NCBI RefSeq assembly: GCF_010993965.1
Contig: NZ_WIXM01000010.1
Location: 54,118-118,117 of the forward strand
Source of the DNA: Gracilibacillus sp. YIM 98692
GTDB lineage: Bacteria; Bacillota; Bacilli; Bacillales; Amphibacillaceae
Reading direction: 5' to 3'
Length of the DNA stretch: 64,000 nt
Both the position numbers and the translations under genes were made by a program. Shown here one piece after another: positions 16,926 through 26,097 of this stretch. Each line of letters opens with the position of its first letter. The stretch's first letter is position 1. The notes beneath the pieces were generated by a model, which had not been told where the DNA came from, did not search any database, and saw nothing but the letters and a program-made list of their open reading frames with translations.

Positions 16926-18513
16926 CCTGTTAATCCTAGATGATGAGCCAATTATTGCAGATAGCCTCCAGTTTCTATTTGAAAACCATGAAGAATTCCA
17001 GCTTGATATTTTTACAGCATATAACGCATATGATGCCATTGATTTAATGAAAAAGACGAGAATAGATATCGTCCTATCAGATATAAGAATGCCTGGTATG
17101 GATGGGATGGAATTGCAAAAAGAGATTTACAAAAAGTGGAGAGACTGTAAAATCATCTTTTTAACAGGCTTTAATGATTTTTCGTATATTCAGACGGTTA
17201 TCCGCAATGGCGGGAGTGTTGATTATATCTTAAAAAATGAGGATGATGAAGAGGTCATTCATGCGGTAAGAAAAGCGATCGATGTCCTAACAGAAGAAAG
17301 AAAGCAAAGGGAGATAGCACGAAGTAACCTGGAAAAAGTAAAAGAAGCATTACCGATGATGCAAAAGGAATGTATCTTGAAATTAATACGTGGACAGTCG
17401 AAAGCGATAGACCAAGAGAAGATGGCGGAATTAGACATACCCCTCTCACTTAATCAGCCTTTCTTGATGGTATTGGGCCGAATCCACTACCAGGATCACA
17501 CCCATCACGAGATAGAAGCAGGTTATAAGAAAATGGAGGAATTAGTAAAATGCAATTTGGATAAAGGTTATCGTGTTTTTCATTTCTTGTACAATAAGCG
17601 AAAAGGAATGATTTGGCTGATCCAGTCAAGAGAATTAGAGAATTGGTCAAAAACAGCAGCTTTTGCTTGTACTATATTCGAAGATGTACAGCATCACATG
17701 AAGCAATTTTATGGAGTATCAGCAGCCTTCTCCATCCGAATGAATCCATGCCATTGGGAAACCATTCGGGAGGGCTTCAGTCGGTTAAACATGTTGTTAG
17801 CTAGAACCATTTGCTTCAATCAAGAAGTGATCGTAAAAGACGATTACATGATGGAACGCTCATGTCAATCAAAATCAAGCATGAAAAACCTTAAGCAGTT
17901 AGAAAGCTATTTAGAATTAGGAGAAAAGCAAGCATTCCATCAATTATTTTTCCGACATTACGAGGAAGCAAAAAAGGAAGGAAGCCGCAAATTATGTGAG
18001 TATTTAACAGCATTAACAAACATGATTCTTCAATACCTTAATAAGCAGGATTTATATGATGTATTACAAATAGAGGCAGATGAAGTGATCGCACATACCC
18101 ATCCAGTTCATCACACCTATCAAGAAGCATTTAACTATCTAATGGAATTAAGCGATCTTATTTTTGATAAAAAGGTAGAGCAACAAGAGGATCCGAATAC
18201 TCATGTCATTGTCACTTTACAACAATATATTCATGAACATTTACATGAGGACTTATCGCTTACCAAACTCTCTGAAATCGCCCACCATAGTCCTACTTAC
18301 TTATCCAAACTTTATAAAAGGAAAACAGGTCAATCTTTGTCTGATTATATTACGGAACAACGGATGACTTTAGGAAAAGAATTATTATTAAATACAAATC
18401 ATAGAGTTCGTGAAATTGCTGAAAAGGTCGGTTATGAGGCTCCCTATTTTATCCGTTATTTCAAAAAGAAGAATGGTGTGACTCCACAGCAATTTCGTGA
18501 AAAAGCCTTCTAG
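16918..18513 (+). CDS. response regulator with AraC DNA-binding domain, YesN-like
   Basis: This 531-residue regulator has an N-terminal receiver domain with the phosphorylatable Asp in VLSDIRMPG (about residue 54) and acidic DDEP at residues 9-12, a central helical linker, and a C-terminal AraC-type domain (about 430-531). The latter contains LSEIAHHSPTYLSKLYKRKT and a final VTPQQFREK. It is translationally coupled to the YesM-like kinase. It most likely activates the transporter operon starting at 18683 when the kinase senses an extracellular oligosaccharide. Confidence 0.92.
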   Translation: MFNLLILDDEPIIADSLQFLFENHEEFQLDIFTAYNAYDAIDLMKKTRIDIVLSDIRMPGMDGMELQKEIYKKWRDCKIIFLTGFNDFSYIQTVIRNGGSVDYILKNEDDEEVIHAVRKAIDVLTEERKQREIARSNLEKVKEALPMMQKECILKLIRGQSKAIDQEKMAELDIPLSLNQPFLMVLGRIHYQDHTHHEIEAGYKKMEELVKCNLDKGYRVFHFLYNKRKGMIWLIQSRELENWSKTAAFACTIFEDVQHHMKQFYGVSAAFSIRMNPCHWETIREGFSRLNMLLARTICFNQEVIVKDDYMMERSCQSKSSMKNLKQLESYLELGEKQAFHQLFFRHYEEAKKEGSRKLCEYLTALTNMILQYLNKQDLYDVLQIEADEVIAHTHPVHHTYQEAFNYLMELSDLIFDKKVEQQEDPNTHVIVTLQQYIHEHLHEDLSLTKLSEIAHHSPTYLSKLYKRKTGQSLSDYITEQRMTLGKELLLNTNHRVREIAEKVGYEAPYFIRYFKKKNGVTPQQFREKAF

Positions 18514-18638
18514 TGCCATGTTAAAAAAGAATAGATTTCTCTGTTTTATCCCTTCCTTTTTAACAAGGCAATAAAAGTTCATAAAAGGCAACAAAATCTT
18601 ATAGATAAATTCGTTGAAAGATTAGATAATACAATAAA

Positions 18639-18652
18639 GAAAGCGCTTTCTA
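18639..18652 (+). promoter_or_regulatory. cre-like CcpA site before the second ABC operon
   Basis: AGAAAGCGCTTTCT is a perfect 14-bp palindrome containing the AAAGCGCTTT core of CcpA sites, 31 bp before the lipoprotein start. It resembles the site before the first transporter and suggests the same catabolite repression. Confidence 0.7.
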
Positions 18653-18682
18653 ATAAAATCAAAAAAACGAGGGGGAATAAGA

Positions 18683-20374
18683 TTGGCTAAAGGGTTGAAA
18701 TTATTTTGTGTTTTTCTATCTGTCTGTTTAATCATGTTGATCATGGCTTGCTCTGATTCGGATACGACTAGTGAACAGGAGAATCAAGAAGAAGAAGGGG
18801 AACAAACGGAAACAGCAAATAATGAAGAGGAGAAAGAACCATTTGGTAAATATGATCCAACGATTGACGTCTCCTTTGTTCGGTCAGTAGATGACACGAT
18901 GGATTTAGCATTAGTTGATGGTGAAACGATCGAAGACAATGTTTGGTTAGATTACTATAGAGAAGAATTCGGGATTAATGTTACGTATGATTGGATCGCT
19001 TCCGGCGGAGACCAATTTGATCAAAAAATGAATGTAACATTAGCTTCTGGCGATATCCCTGATTTTCTTTCTGTCAACGAAACACAATTAAATCAATTAG
19101 TTGAATCTGACATGGTGGTGGATGTAACGGACATTTATGAGGATTATGCTGCCCCTTTTACAAAAGAAGTGCTGGAATCAGATGGTACTGGCCCATTTGA
19201 TGCAGCAACCATTGATGGGAAATTGTGGGGATTACCAAATATGGATTCTTCCATTGATGGCGCGCACTTTATATGGGTTCGTACCGATTGGTTAGAAAAA
19301 TTAGGACTTCCTGAGCCAAAAACGATGGATGATGTATTAGCTATATCAGAAGCTTTTACGAAGGAAGATCCTGATGGAAATGGAGAAGATGACACGACAG
19401 GTTTAGCTGTTACAAAGGATTTATGGGATGGATATGCAGGACTTACAGGCTTTTTCAATGGGTTCCATGCTTACCCGAATATTTGGGTTAAGGATGACTC
19501 TGGGAAACTTGTGTATGGCTCGATCCAACCTGAGGTGAAGACGGCATTAAAAGCACTTCAAGATATGTTTAAGGATGGACAAATCGATAAAGAGTTCGGT
19601 GTAAAACCTGGTGGAAAAGTAGCGGAGGATCCAGCAGCTGGTAAGAATGGCCTTCATTATGGTCAGCAATGGAATTCACTTTGGCCTTTACAATCCAATC
19701 GGGATCAGGATCCGAATGCGCAATGGAAATCCTATCCAATTGTTTCGGTTGATGATCAACCAGCAAGACCACAAATCACGCTAGGTACAGGTTCATGGTG
19801 GGTAGTTAGTAAAGATGTAGAGCATCCAGAAGCAATTATGAAAATGTTTAACGGATTTATTGAGAAAAATTGGGGGGAAACAGCTGAATTTGATAAGTAT
19901 TATATGCCAGATGGAGCAGAAGGAACTTGGAAGCTTTCTCCTCCAACTCCAAGTCCTCCGACGAAAAACTTAGATGCATTCTTGGATATTCGAGAAGCAG
20001 TAGAAAATGATACGACTGATCAATTAACAGGTGAAGCCCAAGTCGTGTATGGAAGAGTAAAAGCGCATGAAGAAGGCGATGAAGGATTATGGGGATGGGA
20101 GCGTATTTATGGCAAGGAAGGTGTCTTTGGCATCATGAAAGAATACCAAGATCAGGACTTATTTAAGAGAGATGCATTTAATGGTGCCCCAACTCCAACA
20201 ATGGCGAAGAAAAAATCAACATTAGACGAACTGCAAAATGAGGTATTTACAAAAATTATCTTAGGCTCAGCAGATATTGATGAATTTGATAAGTTTGTGG
20301 AGGACTGGAATGCACTTGGCGGTGAACAAATGACAGAAGAAGTAAACGAATGGTATCAAAGTGTAAACGAATAA
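18683..20374 (+). CDS. extracellular sugar-binding lipoprotein
   Basis: This 563-residue solute-binding protein has a signal peptide with lipobox LIMAC (Cys23), a very acidic linker (residues about 28-52) and a type-1 binding fold with the calcium-loop-like segment DPDGNGEDDTTG. The TTG start follows GAGGGGGAATAAGA. It opens the operon with two permeases and a glycosidase-like protein. A hairpin at 20385-20419 separates it from the permeases and could raise its expression relative to them. The ligand is unknown. The protein is distinct from the lipoprotein at 12500. Confidence 0.88.
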   Translation: MAKGLKLFCVFLSVCLIMLIMACSDSDTTSEQENQEEEGEQTETANNEEEKEPFGKYDPTIDVSFVRSVDDTMDLALVDGETIEDNVWLDYYREEFGINVTYDWIASGGDQFDQKMNVTLASGDIPDFLSVNETQLNQLVESDMVVDVTDIYEDYAAPFTKEVLESDGTGPFDAATIDGKLWGLPNMDSSIDGAHFIWVRTDWLEKLGLPEPKTMDDVLAISEAFTKEDPDGNGEDDTTGLAVTKDLWDGYAGLTGFFNGFHAYPNIWVKDDSGKLVYGSIQPEVKTALKALQDMFKDGQIDKEFGVKPGGKVAEDPAAGKNGLHYGQQWNSLWPLQSNRDQDPNAQWKSYPIVSVDDQPARPQITLGTGSWWVVSKDVEHPEAIMKMFNGFIEKNWGETAEFDKYYMPDGAEGTWKLSPPTPSPPTKNLDAFLDIREAVENDTTDQLTGEAQVVYGRVKAHEEGDEGLWGWERIYGKEGVFGIMKEYQDQDLFKRDAFNGAPTPTMAKKKSTLDELQNEVFTKIILGSADIDEFDKFVEDWNALGGEQMTEEVNEWYQSVNE

Positions 20375-20384
20375 ACAGAGAGCA

Positions 20385-20419
20385 AGGGGAAAGCGTTTCT
20401 GTCTGACTTGCTTTCCTCT
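20385..20419 (+). terminator. intercistronic hairpin between binding protein and permeases
   Basis: AGGGGAAAGC pairs with GCTTTCCTCT (10 bp) across a 15-nt loop, followed by TTCTCC rather than a U-run. It is probably an mRNA-stabilising or partial-termination hairpin that sets the ratio of binding protein to permease. Confidence 0.5.
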
Positions 20420-20445
20420 TTCTCCATGAAAAAGGAGGGGGAATT

Positions 20446-21336
20446 TTGAAAGGATCACAAGCGCCTCTATATTTAATGGTGATACCTGGTATTATATTAG
20501 TCCTTATATTTTCATATGGGCCAATGTTCGGGATTGTTATTGCATTTCAAAACTTCATACCAGCCAAAGGATTGCTGGGGGATCAGGAATGGATTGGATG
20601 GGAGAACTTCTTATATGTATTGGAATTGCCTAATTCATTACGGGTGTTATGGAACACGCTATATATTGCGACATTTAAGATTATATTCAATCTCATTGTA
20701 CCTATTGTCGTGGCGATTTTAATTAATGAAGTTCGAATGATGGGATTAAAGAGATCGATCCAGACGATTATCTACTTGCCTCACTTTTTATCATGGGTGG
20801 TTCTCGGTGGTATTTTAATTGATATTTTGTCTCCCTCTGAAGGGATTATTAACCTTATGTTAGGTTGGATAGGCATTGAGTCCATCTTTTTCTTAGGAGA
20901 TAACACATGGTTTCCTATTACTCTAGTAGGTTCGGAAGTATGGAAAGAGTTTGGCTTTGGGACGATTGTCTATCTTGCTGCTATTACTGGAATCAATCCA
21001 GAATTATATGAAGCAGCGAGAATTGATGGAGCAAGCAGGTTTAGACAGACGATTCATATTACTCTGCCAGGGATGAGGATGGTCATCGTCCTATTAGGGG
21101 TATTAAGCTTAGGAAATATTTTGAATGCCGGTTTTGAACAAGTCTTTAACTTATATAGTCCGCAAGTATATGAAAGTGGAGATATTATAGACACGTTTGT
21201 TTATCGGATTGGTTTAATGGAGGCGCAATATGGGGTTGCAGCGGCTGTAGGCCTGTTTAAGTCAGTTGTATCTTGTCTATTAGTCTCTATTTCTTATTAT
21301 CTTGCCTATCGCTTTGCCGATTATCGTATTTTCTAA
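20446..21336 (+). CDS. sugar ABC transporter permease, LplB-like
   Basis: This 296-residue permease has about six transmembrane helices. It has the conserved FSYGPMFGIVIAFQNF start of the LplB type and an EAA loop, ELYEAARIDGASRFRQTIHI. The TTG start follows AAGGAGGGGGAATT. The N-terminus is shorter than that of the permease at 10517 and begins almost directly at TM1. The LplC-type partner begins 12 bp downstream. The ATPase is not encoded here. Confidence 0.88.
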   Translation: MKGSQAPLYLMVIPGIILVLIFSYGPMFGIVIAFQNFIPAKGLLGDQEWIGWENFLYVLELPNSLRVLWNTLYIATFKIIFNLIVPIVVAILINEVRMMGLKRSIQTIIYLPHFLSWVVLGGILIDILSPSEGIINLMLGWIGIESIFFLGDNTWFPITLVGSEVWKEFGFGTIVYLAAITGINPELYEAARIDGASRFRQTIHITLPGMRMVIVLLGVLSLGNILNAGFEQVFNLYSPQVYESGDIIDTFVYRIGLMEAQYGVAAAVGLFKSVVSCLLVSISYYLAYRFADYRIF

Positions 21337-21348
21337 GGAGGGAGTAGA

Positions 21349-22224
21349 TTGGAATCTAAAGGATATAAATATTTTACATGGTTTAACAATACTTTTTTAA
21401 TCTTTTTGTCATTGCTGTGTATTTTTCCGCTTATTCATGTATTAGCCCTTTCATTTAGCTCCAGCTCTGCCGCATCAGCTGGTTTAGTAAAGCTATGGCC
21501 TGTTGAATTTACATTGAGCTCTTATGAGTATGTAGCGGCAAAAACAGAGTTTTGGAGATCCATGTTTGTTTCGTTCCAACGTATCCTAATAGGAGGATTT
21601 ATCAATTTTATTTTAACGGTTTTATTAGCGTATCCCCTATCCAGAGAGACAAGAGAATTTAAACCACGTACTTTTATAGCATGGTTTTTGTTTATGACGA
21701 TGTTATTTCATGGTGGATTGATACCTTGGTATATTGTCATTAAAGAAGCGGGATTACTAGATTCGATATGGGCACTAGTATTACCGAACGCGGTCCCTGT
21801 TTTTAATGTGATTTTGTTAATCAATTTTTTAAAACAAATACCAAAAGAATTGGATGAAGCAGCGCGTATGGATGGAGCGGGTCATTGGGCTATTTTATGG
21901 AAAATATACGTTCCTTTATCTACACCAGTACTTGCCACAATCACCTTATTTTCACTTGTTATGCATTGGAACAGTTGGTTTGATGGCTTAATTCTGATGA
22001 ACAGCCCAGAAAATTATCCGCTGCAGAGCTTTTTACAAACTGTGATCATCCAGCAAGACTTAACGATGATTACATCCGGTGATCTGGAAAGTCTATCAGA
22101 AATTTCGGATCGTACGTTAAAAGCGGCGCAAATTTTCTTAGGTTGTTTACCAATCATCTTAGTCTACCCTTTCTTACAGCGCTATTTTGTAAAAGGGATT
22201 GTGATCGGAAGTGTAAAAGGATAA
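21349..22224 (+). CDS. sugar ABC transporter permease, LplC-like
   Basis: This 291-residue permease has about six transmembrane helices, FHGGLIPWYIVIKEAGLLDS, the EAA loop ELDEAARMDGAGHWAILWKI and the family C-terminus KGIVIGSVKG. The TTG start follows AAGGAGGGAGTAGA. It completes the second oligosaccharide importer, downstream of the YesM/YesN pair and directly upstream of a glycosidase-like gene. Confidence 0.88.
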   Translation: MESKGYKYFTWFNNTFLIFLSLLCIFPLIHVLALSFSSSSAASAGLVKLWPVEFTLSSYEYVAAKTEFWRSMFVSFQRILIGGFINFILTVLLAYPLSRETREFKPRTFIAWFLFMTMLFHGGLIPWYIVIKEAGLLDSIWALVLPNAVPVFNVILLINFLKQIPKELDEAARMDGAGHWAILWKIYVPLSTPVLATITLFSLVMHWNSWFDGLILMNSPENYPLQSFLQTVIIQQDLTMITSGDLESLSEISDRTLKAAQIFLGCLPIILVYPFLQRYFVKGIVIGSVKG

Positions 22225-22246
22225 TTTCAATGAAAGGGGAAATAGC

Positions 22247-24106
22247 ATGTGTTCTTTTTATTGGGAAAAGAATGATCTATACTTAGATGAAATAAAAATA
22301 GGGTCTATTATCAGCAAACCGGATGCCGATTTTTCCTTTACGGATCATATAGAAAAAATAGATCATGGTATTTTTATATGGAAAAGAAAATTGGTATCGG
22401 AACAACAAGATTGGCGTTTGCTGCCTAACCATGAGATGTGCTTTGAAATAGCTGTTCCATCTCATTATCACATGATTCCTGGTGTATCTTATAACGGAAA
22501 TGATTGGGGAAAAGGACTGGAGCCAAAAGGTTTTGAGCATGAGGGAGAAGCCTGGTCATTTGCTTATCATCGAACAGCGGTGCCAGGTGGAACATGGAGT
22601 GTCAATAAATATTGCAGTATTGGGATGTTTGGTCAATATGAAGGAATCGATTTTTCATGTTCGCTGCAACCGAAACAAGATGGAACGACGCATCGGTTAA
22701 TTTGGCCAGAGCAGGAGCAGCCATTATCCTATGTAAAAAGAGATCGATATGGTAAGCCGTATCAGAACAAATGGCCTGAATCATTAGAAAAAGAGGTGAC
22801 GCTAACTGCCATCATCGTAGTAGATGCGATCAAAACATCTAAACCAGCTTGGAAGAAAATGCTTCAAACAGCGTGGGAGCTGAATGCTCACTCGACAAAG
22901 AGTGAGCTAGATACAGAATCGATCTGGCGTTATGGTGTTGAATATGCAAAGAATAGTCTAAGGGTAGAAGAAGGTGGATTTAAAGGATTTTCGATTGGGC
23001 TTAGATGGAATGAACAAGAGAATAAATGGGGACAAGTTAGAAAGTATGAAATCGGTTGGTGTGGCCAAAATGCCTCATTAGCTATATCCATGCTTCATGA
23101 TTATATGAAAACAAAAAACGAATCATCATTACAGATGGGACTCTCTACCTTAGATTGTTGGGTCGAAAAGGGAACTTTAGACAATGGTTTGATTTATTCT
23201 CATTTTGAAGCAGTTCTTGATTCAGATTCATCTGCTATTCAAGATGCTTGTAATCTTGGGACTGCTTCTCAACAATATTTTGAAGCTTATGAACTCTGTA
23301 AACAGTTGAATATAGAAAGGTCAGAATATTTAACGTTAGCGTTAGGTATCTGTGACTTTGCCATTAGTCAAATGACTACAGACGGGAAAATTGGCAAGTC
23401 GTGGGATCTAGATGGGACTCCGTTTGATCGTGAAGGTACGGTTGGAGCATTTTTACTCCCACCTTTGATTACAGCCTATAAACATACGGAAGAGAAGCAT
23501 TATCTAGAGATGGCCGAAAAAGGTTATACCTATTATATGGGAGAGTTGAAAGAGAAGGGCTATTCAACAGCGGGGGCCTTAGATACTTACTGTATTGATA
23601 AGGAATCCTCCATTCCGTTGTTAGAAACAGGGTTGCTTTTATATGAGGTCACCGCTGATAACAAATATCTTGATTGGGCGGAATATGCTGCATGGTATCT
23701 TGCGACATGGCAGTGGCATCATACGGTTTCGTATCCTAAAGAAAGTGTCTTGCATCAACTGAATTATGATACCTTTGGAGGAACTAGTGTATCGACCCAG
23801 CACCATCATATCGATCCCTATGGTTTAAAATTTGTGAATGCTTGGATGAAGCTTGGAAAATTAACAGGGGATAAAATGTGGAAAGAACGTGCTAGAGCCG
23901 TTTGGAACAATGCTACTATTGGTATCTCAGATGGTAGCTTAGAGATTTTAGGAAAAAAACGACCTGCAGGCAGCCAAGATGAGGCATTTTTCCAAACAAA
24001 ATGGGGCTTTAGAAATGGCGGTTTTAGTGTTTCCGAATGGCTCGTAGCATGGCCGACGGCTTTTAGATTAGAAGTATTGCGACATGGTTTTAGTGATAAG
24101 GAATAA
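22247..24106 (+). CDS. predicted six-hairpin (alpha/alpha toroid) glycosidase-like protein
   Basis: I cannot assign this 619-residue cytoplasmic protein to a named enzyme. An N-terminal region (about 1-185) looks beta-rich and a C-terminal region (about 200-610) has repeated helical hairpins with aromatic and acidic residues. Examples are EIGWCGQNASLAISMLHDY, the GKIGKSWDLDGTPF loop and TQHHHIDPYGLKFVNAWMKL. These are typical of six-hairpin glycosidases and related lyases. It closes the second ABC operon (22-bp gap, RBS AAAGGGGAAATAGC), so it probably processes the imported oligosaccharide. It could be an unclassified glycoside hydrolase or epimerase family member. Confidence 0.6.
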   Translation: MCSFYWEKNDLYLDEIKIGSIISKPDADFSFTDHIEKIDHGIFIWKRKLVSEQQDWRLLPNHEMCFEIAVPSHYHMIPGVSYNGNDWGKGLEPKGFEHEGEAWSFAYHRTAVPGGTWSVNKYCSIGMFGQYEGIDFSCSLQPKQDGTTHRLIWPEQEQPLSYVKRDRYGKPYQNKWPESLEKEVTLTAIIVVDAIKTSKPAWKKMLQTAWELNAHSTKSELDTESIWRYGVEYAKNSLRVEEGGFKGFSIGLRWNEQENKWGQVRKYEIGWCGQNASLAISMLHDYMKTKNESSLQMGLSTLDCWVEKGTLDNGLIYSHFEAVLDSDSSAIQDACNLGTASQQYFEAYELCKQLNIERSEYLTLALGICDFAISQMTTDGKIGKSWDLDGTPFDREGTVGAFLLPPLITAYKHTEEKHYLEMAEKGYTYYMGELKEKGYSTAGALDTYCIDKESSIPLLETGLLLYEVTADNKYLDWAEYAAWYLATWQWHHTVSYPKESVLHQLNYDTFGGTSVSTQHHHIDPYGLKFVNAWMKLGKLTGDKMWKERARAVWNNATIGISDGSLEILGKKRPAGSQDEAFFQTKWGFRNGGFSVSEWLVAWPTAFRLEVLRHGFSDKE

Positions 24107-24149
24107 AGACGATACAGGTTAGGTTTCCAAAATAGGGGTAAAAAATTCG

Positions 24150-24172
24150 GCACCTTTCATAGAGGTGCTTTT
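24150..24172 (+). terminator. Rho-independent terminator of the second ABC operon
   Basis: GCACCT and AGGTGC form a short stem around TTCATAG, followed by TTTTAT. A perfect 18-bp palindrome with a CCCGGG centre (24194-24211) lies just beyond it. Confidence 0.7.
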
Positions 24173-24302
24173 ATACGTTGTTGGATTACACTGTCATTTC
24201 CCGGGAAATGATAGTTTGTTTTGTCGAAGGAATGAGGGAGTATGTAACGAGATGGTCAGGTAATGGAAGAATTAAGGTGTGAAGTTATCAAAGAATATGC
24301 AT

Positions 24303-24497
24303 AATTTAACGTCACTTCCGAGCAGGATTTGAGCGAGCAGGTATGGGCAAAGGAGCATATTATATACTGCCAGAATTGGAAGTGACGCGAAAAAGCTAAA
24401 TAGTGGCTCGAATCACCTGATTTGTGGCGCGAAACCGGAAGATTGTGGCTCGAAAAGTAAAAAAAGTGACGCGAAAACACCAAATTGTGGCGCAAAA
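24303..24497 (+). repeat. 21-nt periodic array, copy 2 (with leader)
   Basis: This is nearly identical to 14651-14867. Five complete 21-nt units start at 24382, 24403, 24424, 24445 and 24466, with a partial unit at 24487. The duplicated third unit of copy 1 is present only once here. The leader is bounded by CGTCACTTCC (24310) and its exact complement GGAAGTGACG (24378). That stem is perfect in this copy and has a mismatch in copy 1. Confidence 0.8.
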
Positions 24498-24876
24498 AGG
24501 TGTGAGGATAGAGCACACGAATATCGAAAAAGTTAATAATGACATGATGTCAACAGCATCTGTGCACGATGACGGCCTAAATGAATAAAGTAAAGGAGAA
24601 GAAAGTAAAGAAAAGAAAAATATATTTTATAAGGAGGATACGCTCGCGGGTCATCTATAAGCAAAGAAAATGTCATGTATGTTAGTCAAAATTTATGATA
24701 AGTAGACAAACTCTATTTTTATATGTAAAAATACATTTATTATCTGACAAAACTTCAGATAAAGTAGCTATAAAAAATTGAAATTTTACCATAGACTAAT
24801 GGAAATATAGTTGAAATCTAACGTACTTACATTGGAATGGTAAGCATTCCACTGAATACAGGGGGGGAGTTTTGTA
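24498..24876. other. intergenic region before the esterase gene
   Basis: There is no credible gene. A Shine-Dalgarno-like AAGGAGGAT at about 24632 has no reading frame after it. A small hairpin TGGAATG-GTAAG-CATTCCA (24834-24852) lies just before the esterase ribosome binding site and could affect its translation. Confidence 0.3.
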
Positions 24877-25674
24877 ATGGCTTTAATAAGTTGCACTCAT
24901 TTTAGTTTTGCATTAAAACGTATGGTAGATATTAATGTGATTATTCCTACACCTGAAGGTAATGAACAAATTACAGATAAAAAAACGCGAGATTCCTATA
25001 ACTATGAACAAGGACTTCCTGTTGTTTATCTTCTGCATGGTGCATATGGAAATTATAGTTCGTGGGTGAGATTTAGTAATATTGAACGTTATGCGAAAAA
25101 ATACGGTTGTGCTGTTGTGATGGCATCGGCTGATAATAGTTTTTATCAGGATATGCAACATGGAGGTGCCTATTACACATTCTTTTCAAAAGAACTTCCT
25201 GCTTTTGTGACTAGCATTTTTCCGATAAGTAAGGAACGGAAAGATACCTATATCGCAGGCCTTTCCATGGGTGGTTACGGCGCCTGGTATTTGGCACTTT
25301 CTAATCCTGAAAAATACGCTAAAGCGGCGAGTTTATCAGGAGCATTAGATATTGCCATGCTCTATGATCAAGTAAAAAAAGGGAATATGAAGGGCCCGTT
25401 TGAATGGGAAGATATATTTGAAAAACCAGAACATTTAAATGGAAGTAAGGCAGATTTATTTTATTTATACTCCCGTTGTAAAGAATCAAGTGTTATTCCA
25501 GAATTATATCAAGCATGTGGAACCGAAGATTTCTTATATTCTATGAATCTATCTGTTCGAGACCGGTTTAAAGAATCTGGGGTGAATGTGGTCTATGAGG
25601 AAGGAAAAGGGGATCACAACTGGGACTTCTGGGATTATTATATTCAAAATGCTCTAGAGTGGATGATGAAGTAA
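24877..25674 (+). CDS. alpha/beta-hydrolase esterase, acetylesterase-like
   Basis: This 265-residue intracellular esterase is of the esterase-D/EstA (putative esterase) family. The nucleophile elbow GLSMGGYGAW carries Ser130. The oxyanion-region motif LLHGAYGNYSSW, an acid in CGTEDF and the catalytic His in KGDHNWDFW complete the triad. RBS GGGGGGGAG precedes the ATG. In this neighbourhood a role in removing acetyl or similar acyl groups from imported glycans is plausible. Small-substrate carboxylesterase or thioesterase activity cannot be excluded. It is followed by a strong terminator and is probably monocistronic. Confidence 0.82.
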   Translation: MALISCTHFSFALKRMVDINVIIPTPEGNEQITDKKTRDSYNYEQGLPVVYLLHGAYGNYSSWVRFSNIERYAKKYGCAVVMASADNSFYQDMQHGGAYYTFFSKELPAFVTSIFPISKERKDTYIAGLSMGGYGAWYLALSNPEKYAKAASLSGALDIAMLYDQVKKGNMKGPFEWEDIFEKPEHLNGSKADLFYLYSRCKESSVIPELYQACGTEDFLYSMNLSVRDRFKESGVNVVYEEGKGDHNWDFWDYYIQNALEWMMK

Positions 25675-25710
25675 TTTGGTTTGGGTCTCTGTCACTCTCG
25701 CAAAAAAAAG

Positions 25711-25756
25711 ATCAAGACAAAAGCTAGCAGATAACTTTTGTCTTGATTCTTTTTTT
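25711..25756 (+). terminator. strong Rho-independent terminator after the esterase
   Basis: ATCAAGACAAAAG and CTTTTGTCTTGAT form a perfect 13-bp stem with an 11-nt loop and a TCTTTTTTT tail. Confidence 0.95.
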
Positions 25757-25816
25757 CGAGTGGTGTTCGCGCTGTATCAACTTCCACATTCTGTTGAGGC
25801 GCTGGTAAGAAACAAA

Positions 25817-25921
25817 GGGGTCACTATTTCAAGTAAAGGGGCCACTTTTTAGGAGAAATGGGCCATTATTTTTATGGAATGGGCCACTTTTTTGCGAAAA
25901 CGGGCCACTCTCCAACAGGAT
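25817..25921 (-). repeat. 21-nt periodic array, GGGCCACT type
   Basis: Five consecutive units of exactly 21 nt start at 25817, 25838, 25859, 25880 and 25901. Each begins with a variant of NGGGCCACT followed by different sequence. Read on the minus strand the conserved core is AGTGGCCC, close to the GTGGCTC core of the arrays at 14730 and 24382. The rest of the gap to 26097 shows only AT-rich promoter-like sequence. Confidence 0.75.
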
Positions 25922-26097
25922 GAAGTATTTATGATTGGCGGAATAAAAGGTTAAAGAGATTTGAGTTATTGGATGTTAGGAAAAGTTTGTATTAAATTGT
26001 TTACTCTTCTATAACTTTCTTATATATTATAGAAAAGTATAATTATCTCAATTTTCGAAATATTGAGTTTTTCTAATGAAAGTAAGAGGGTGAAAAA

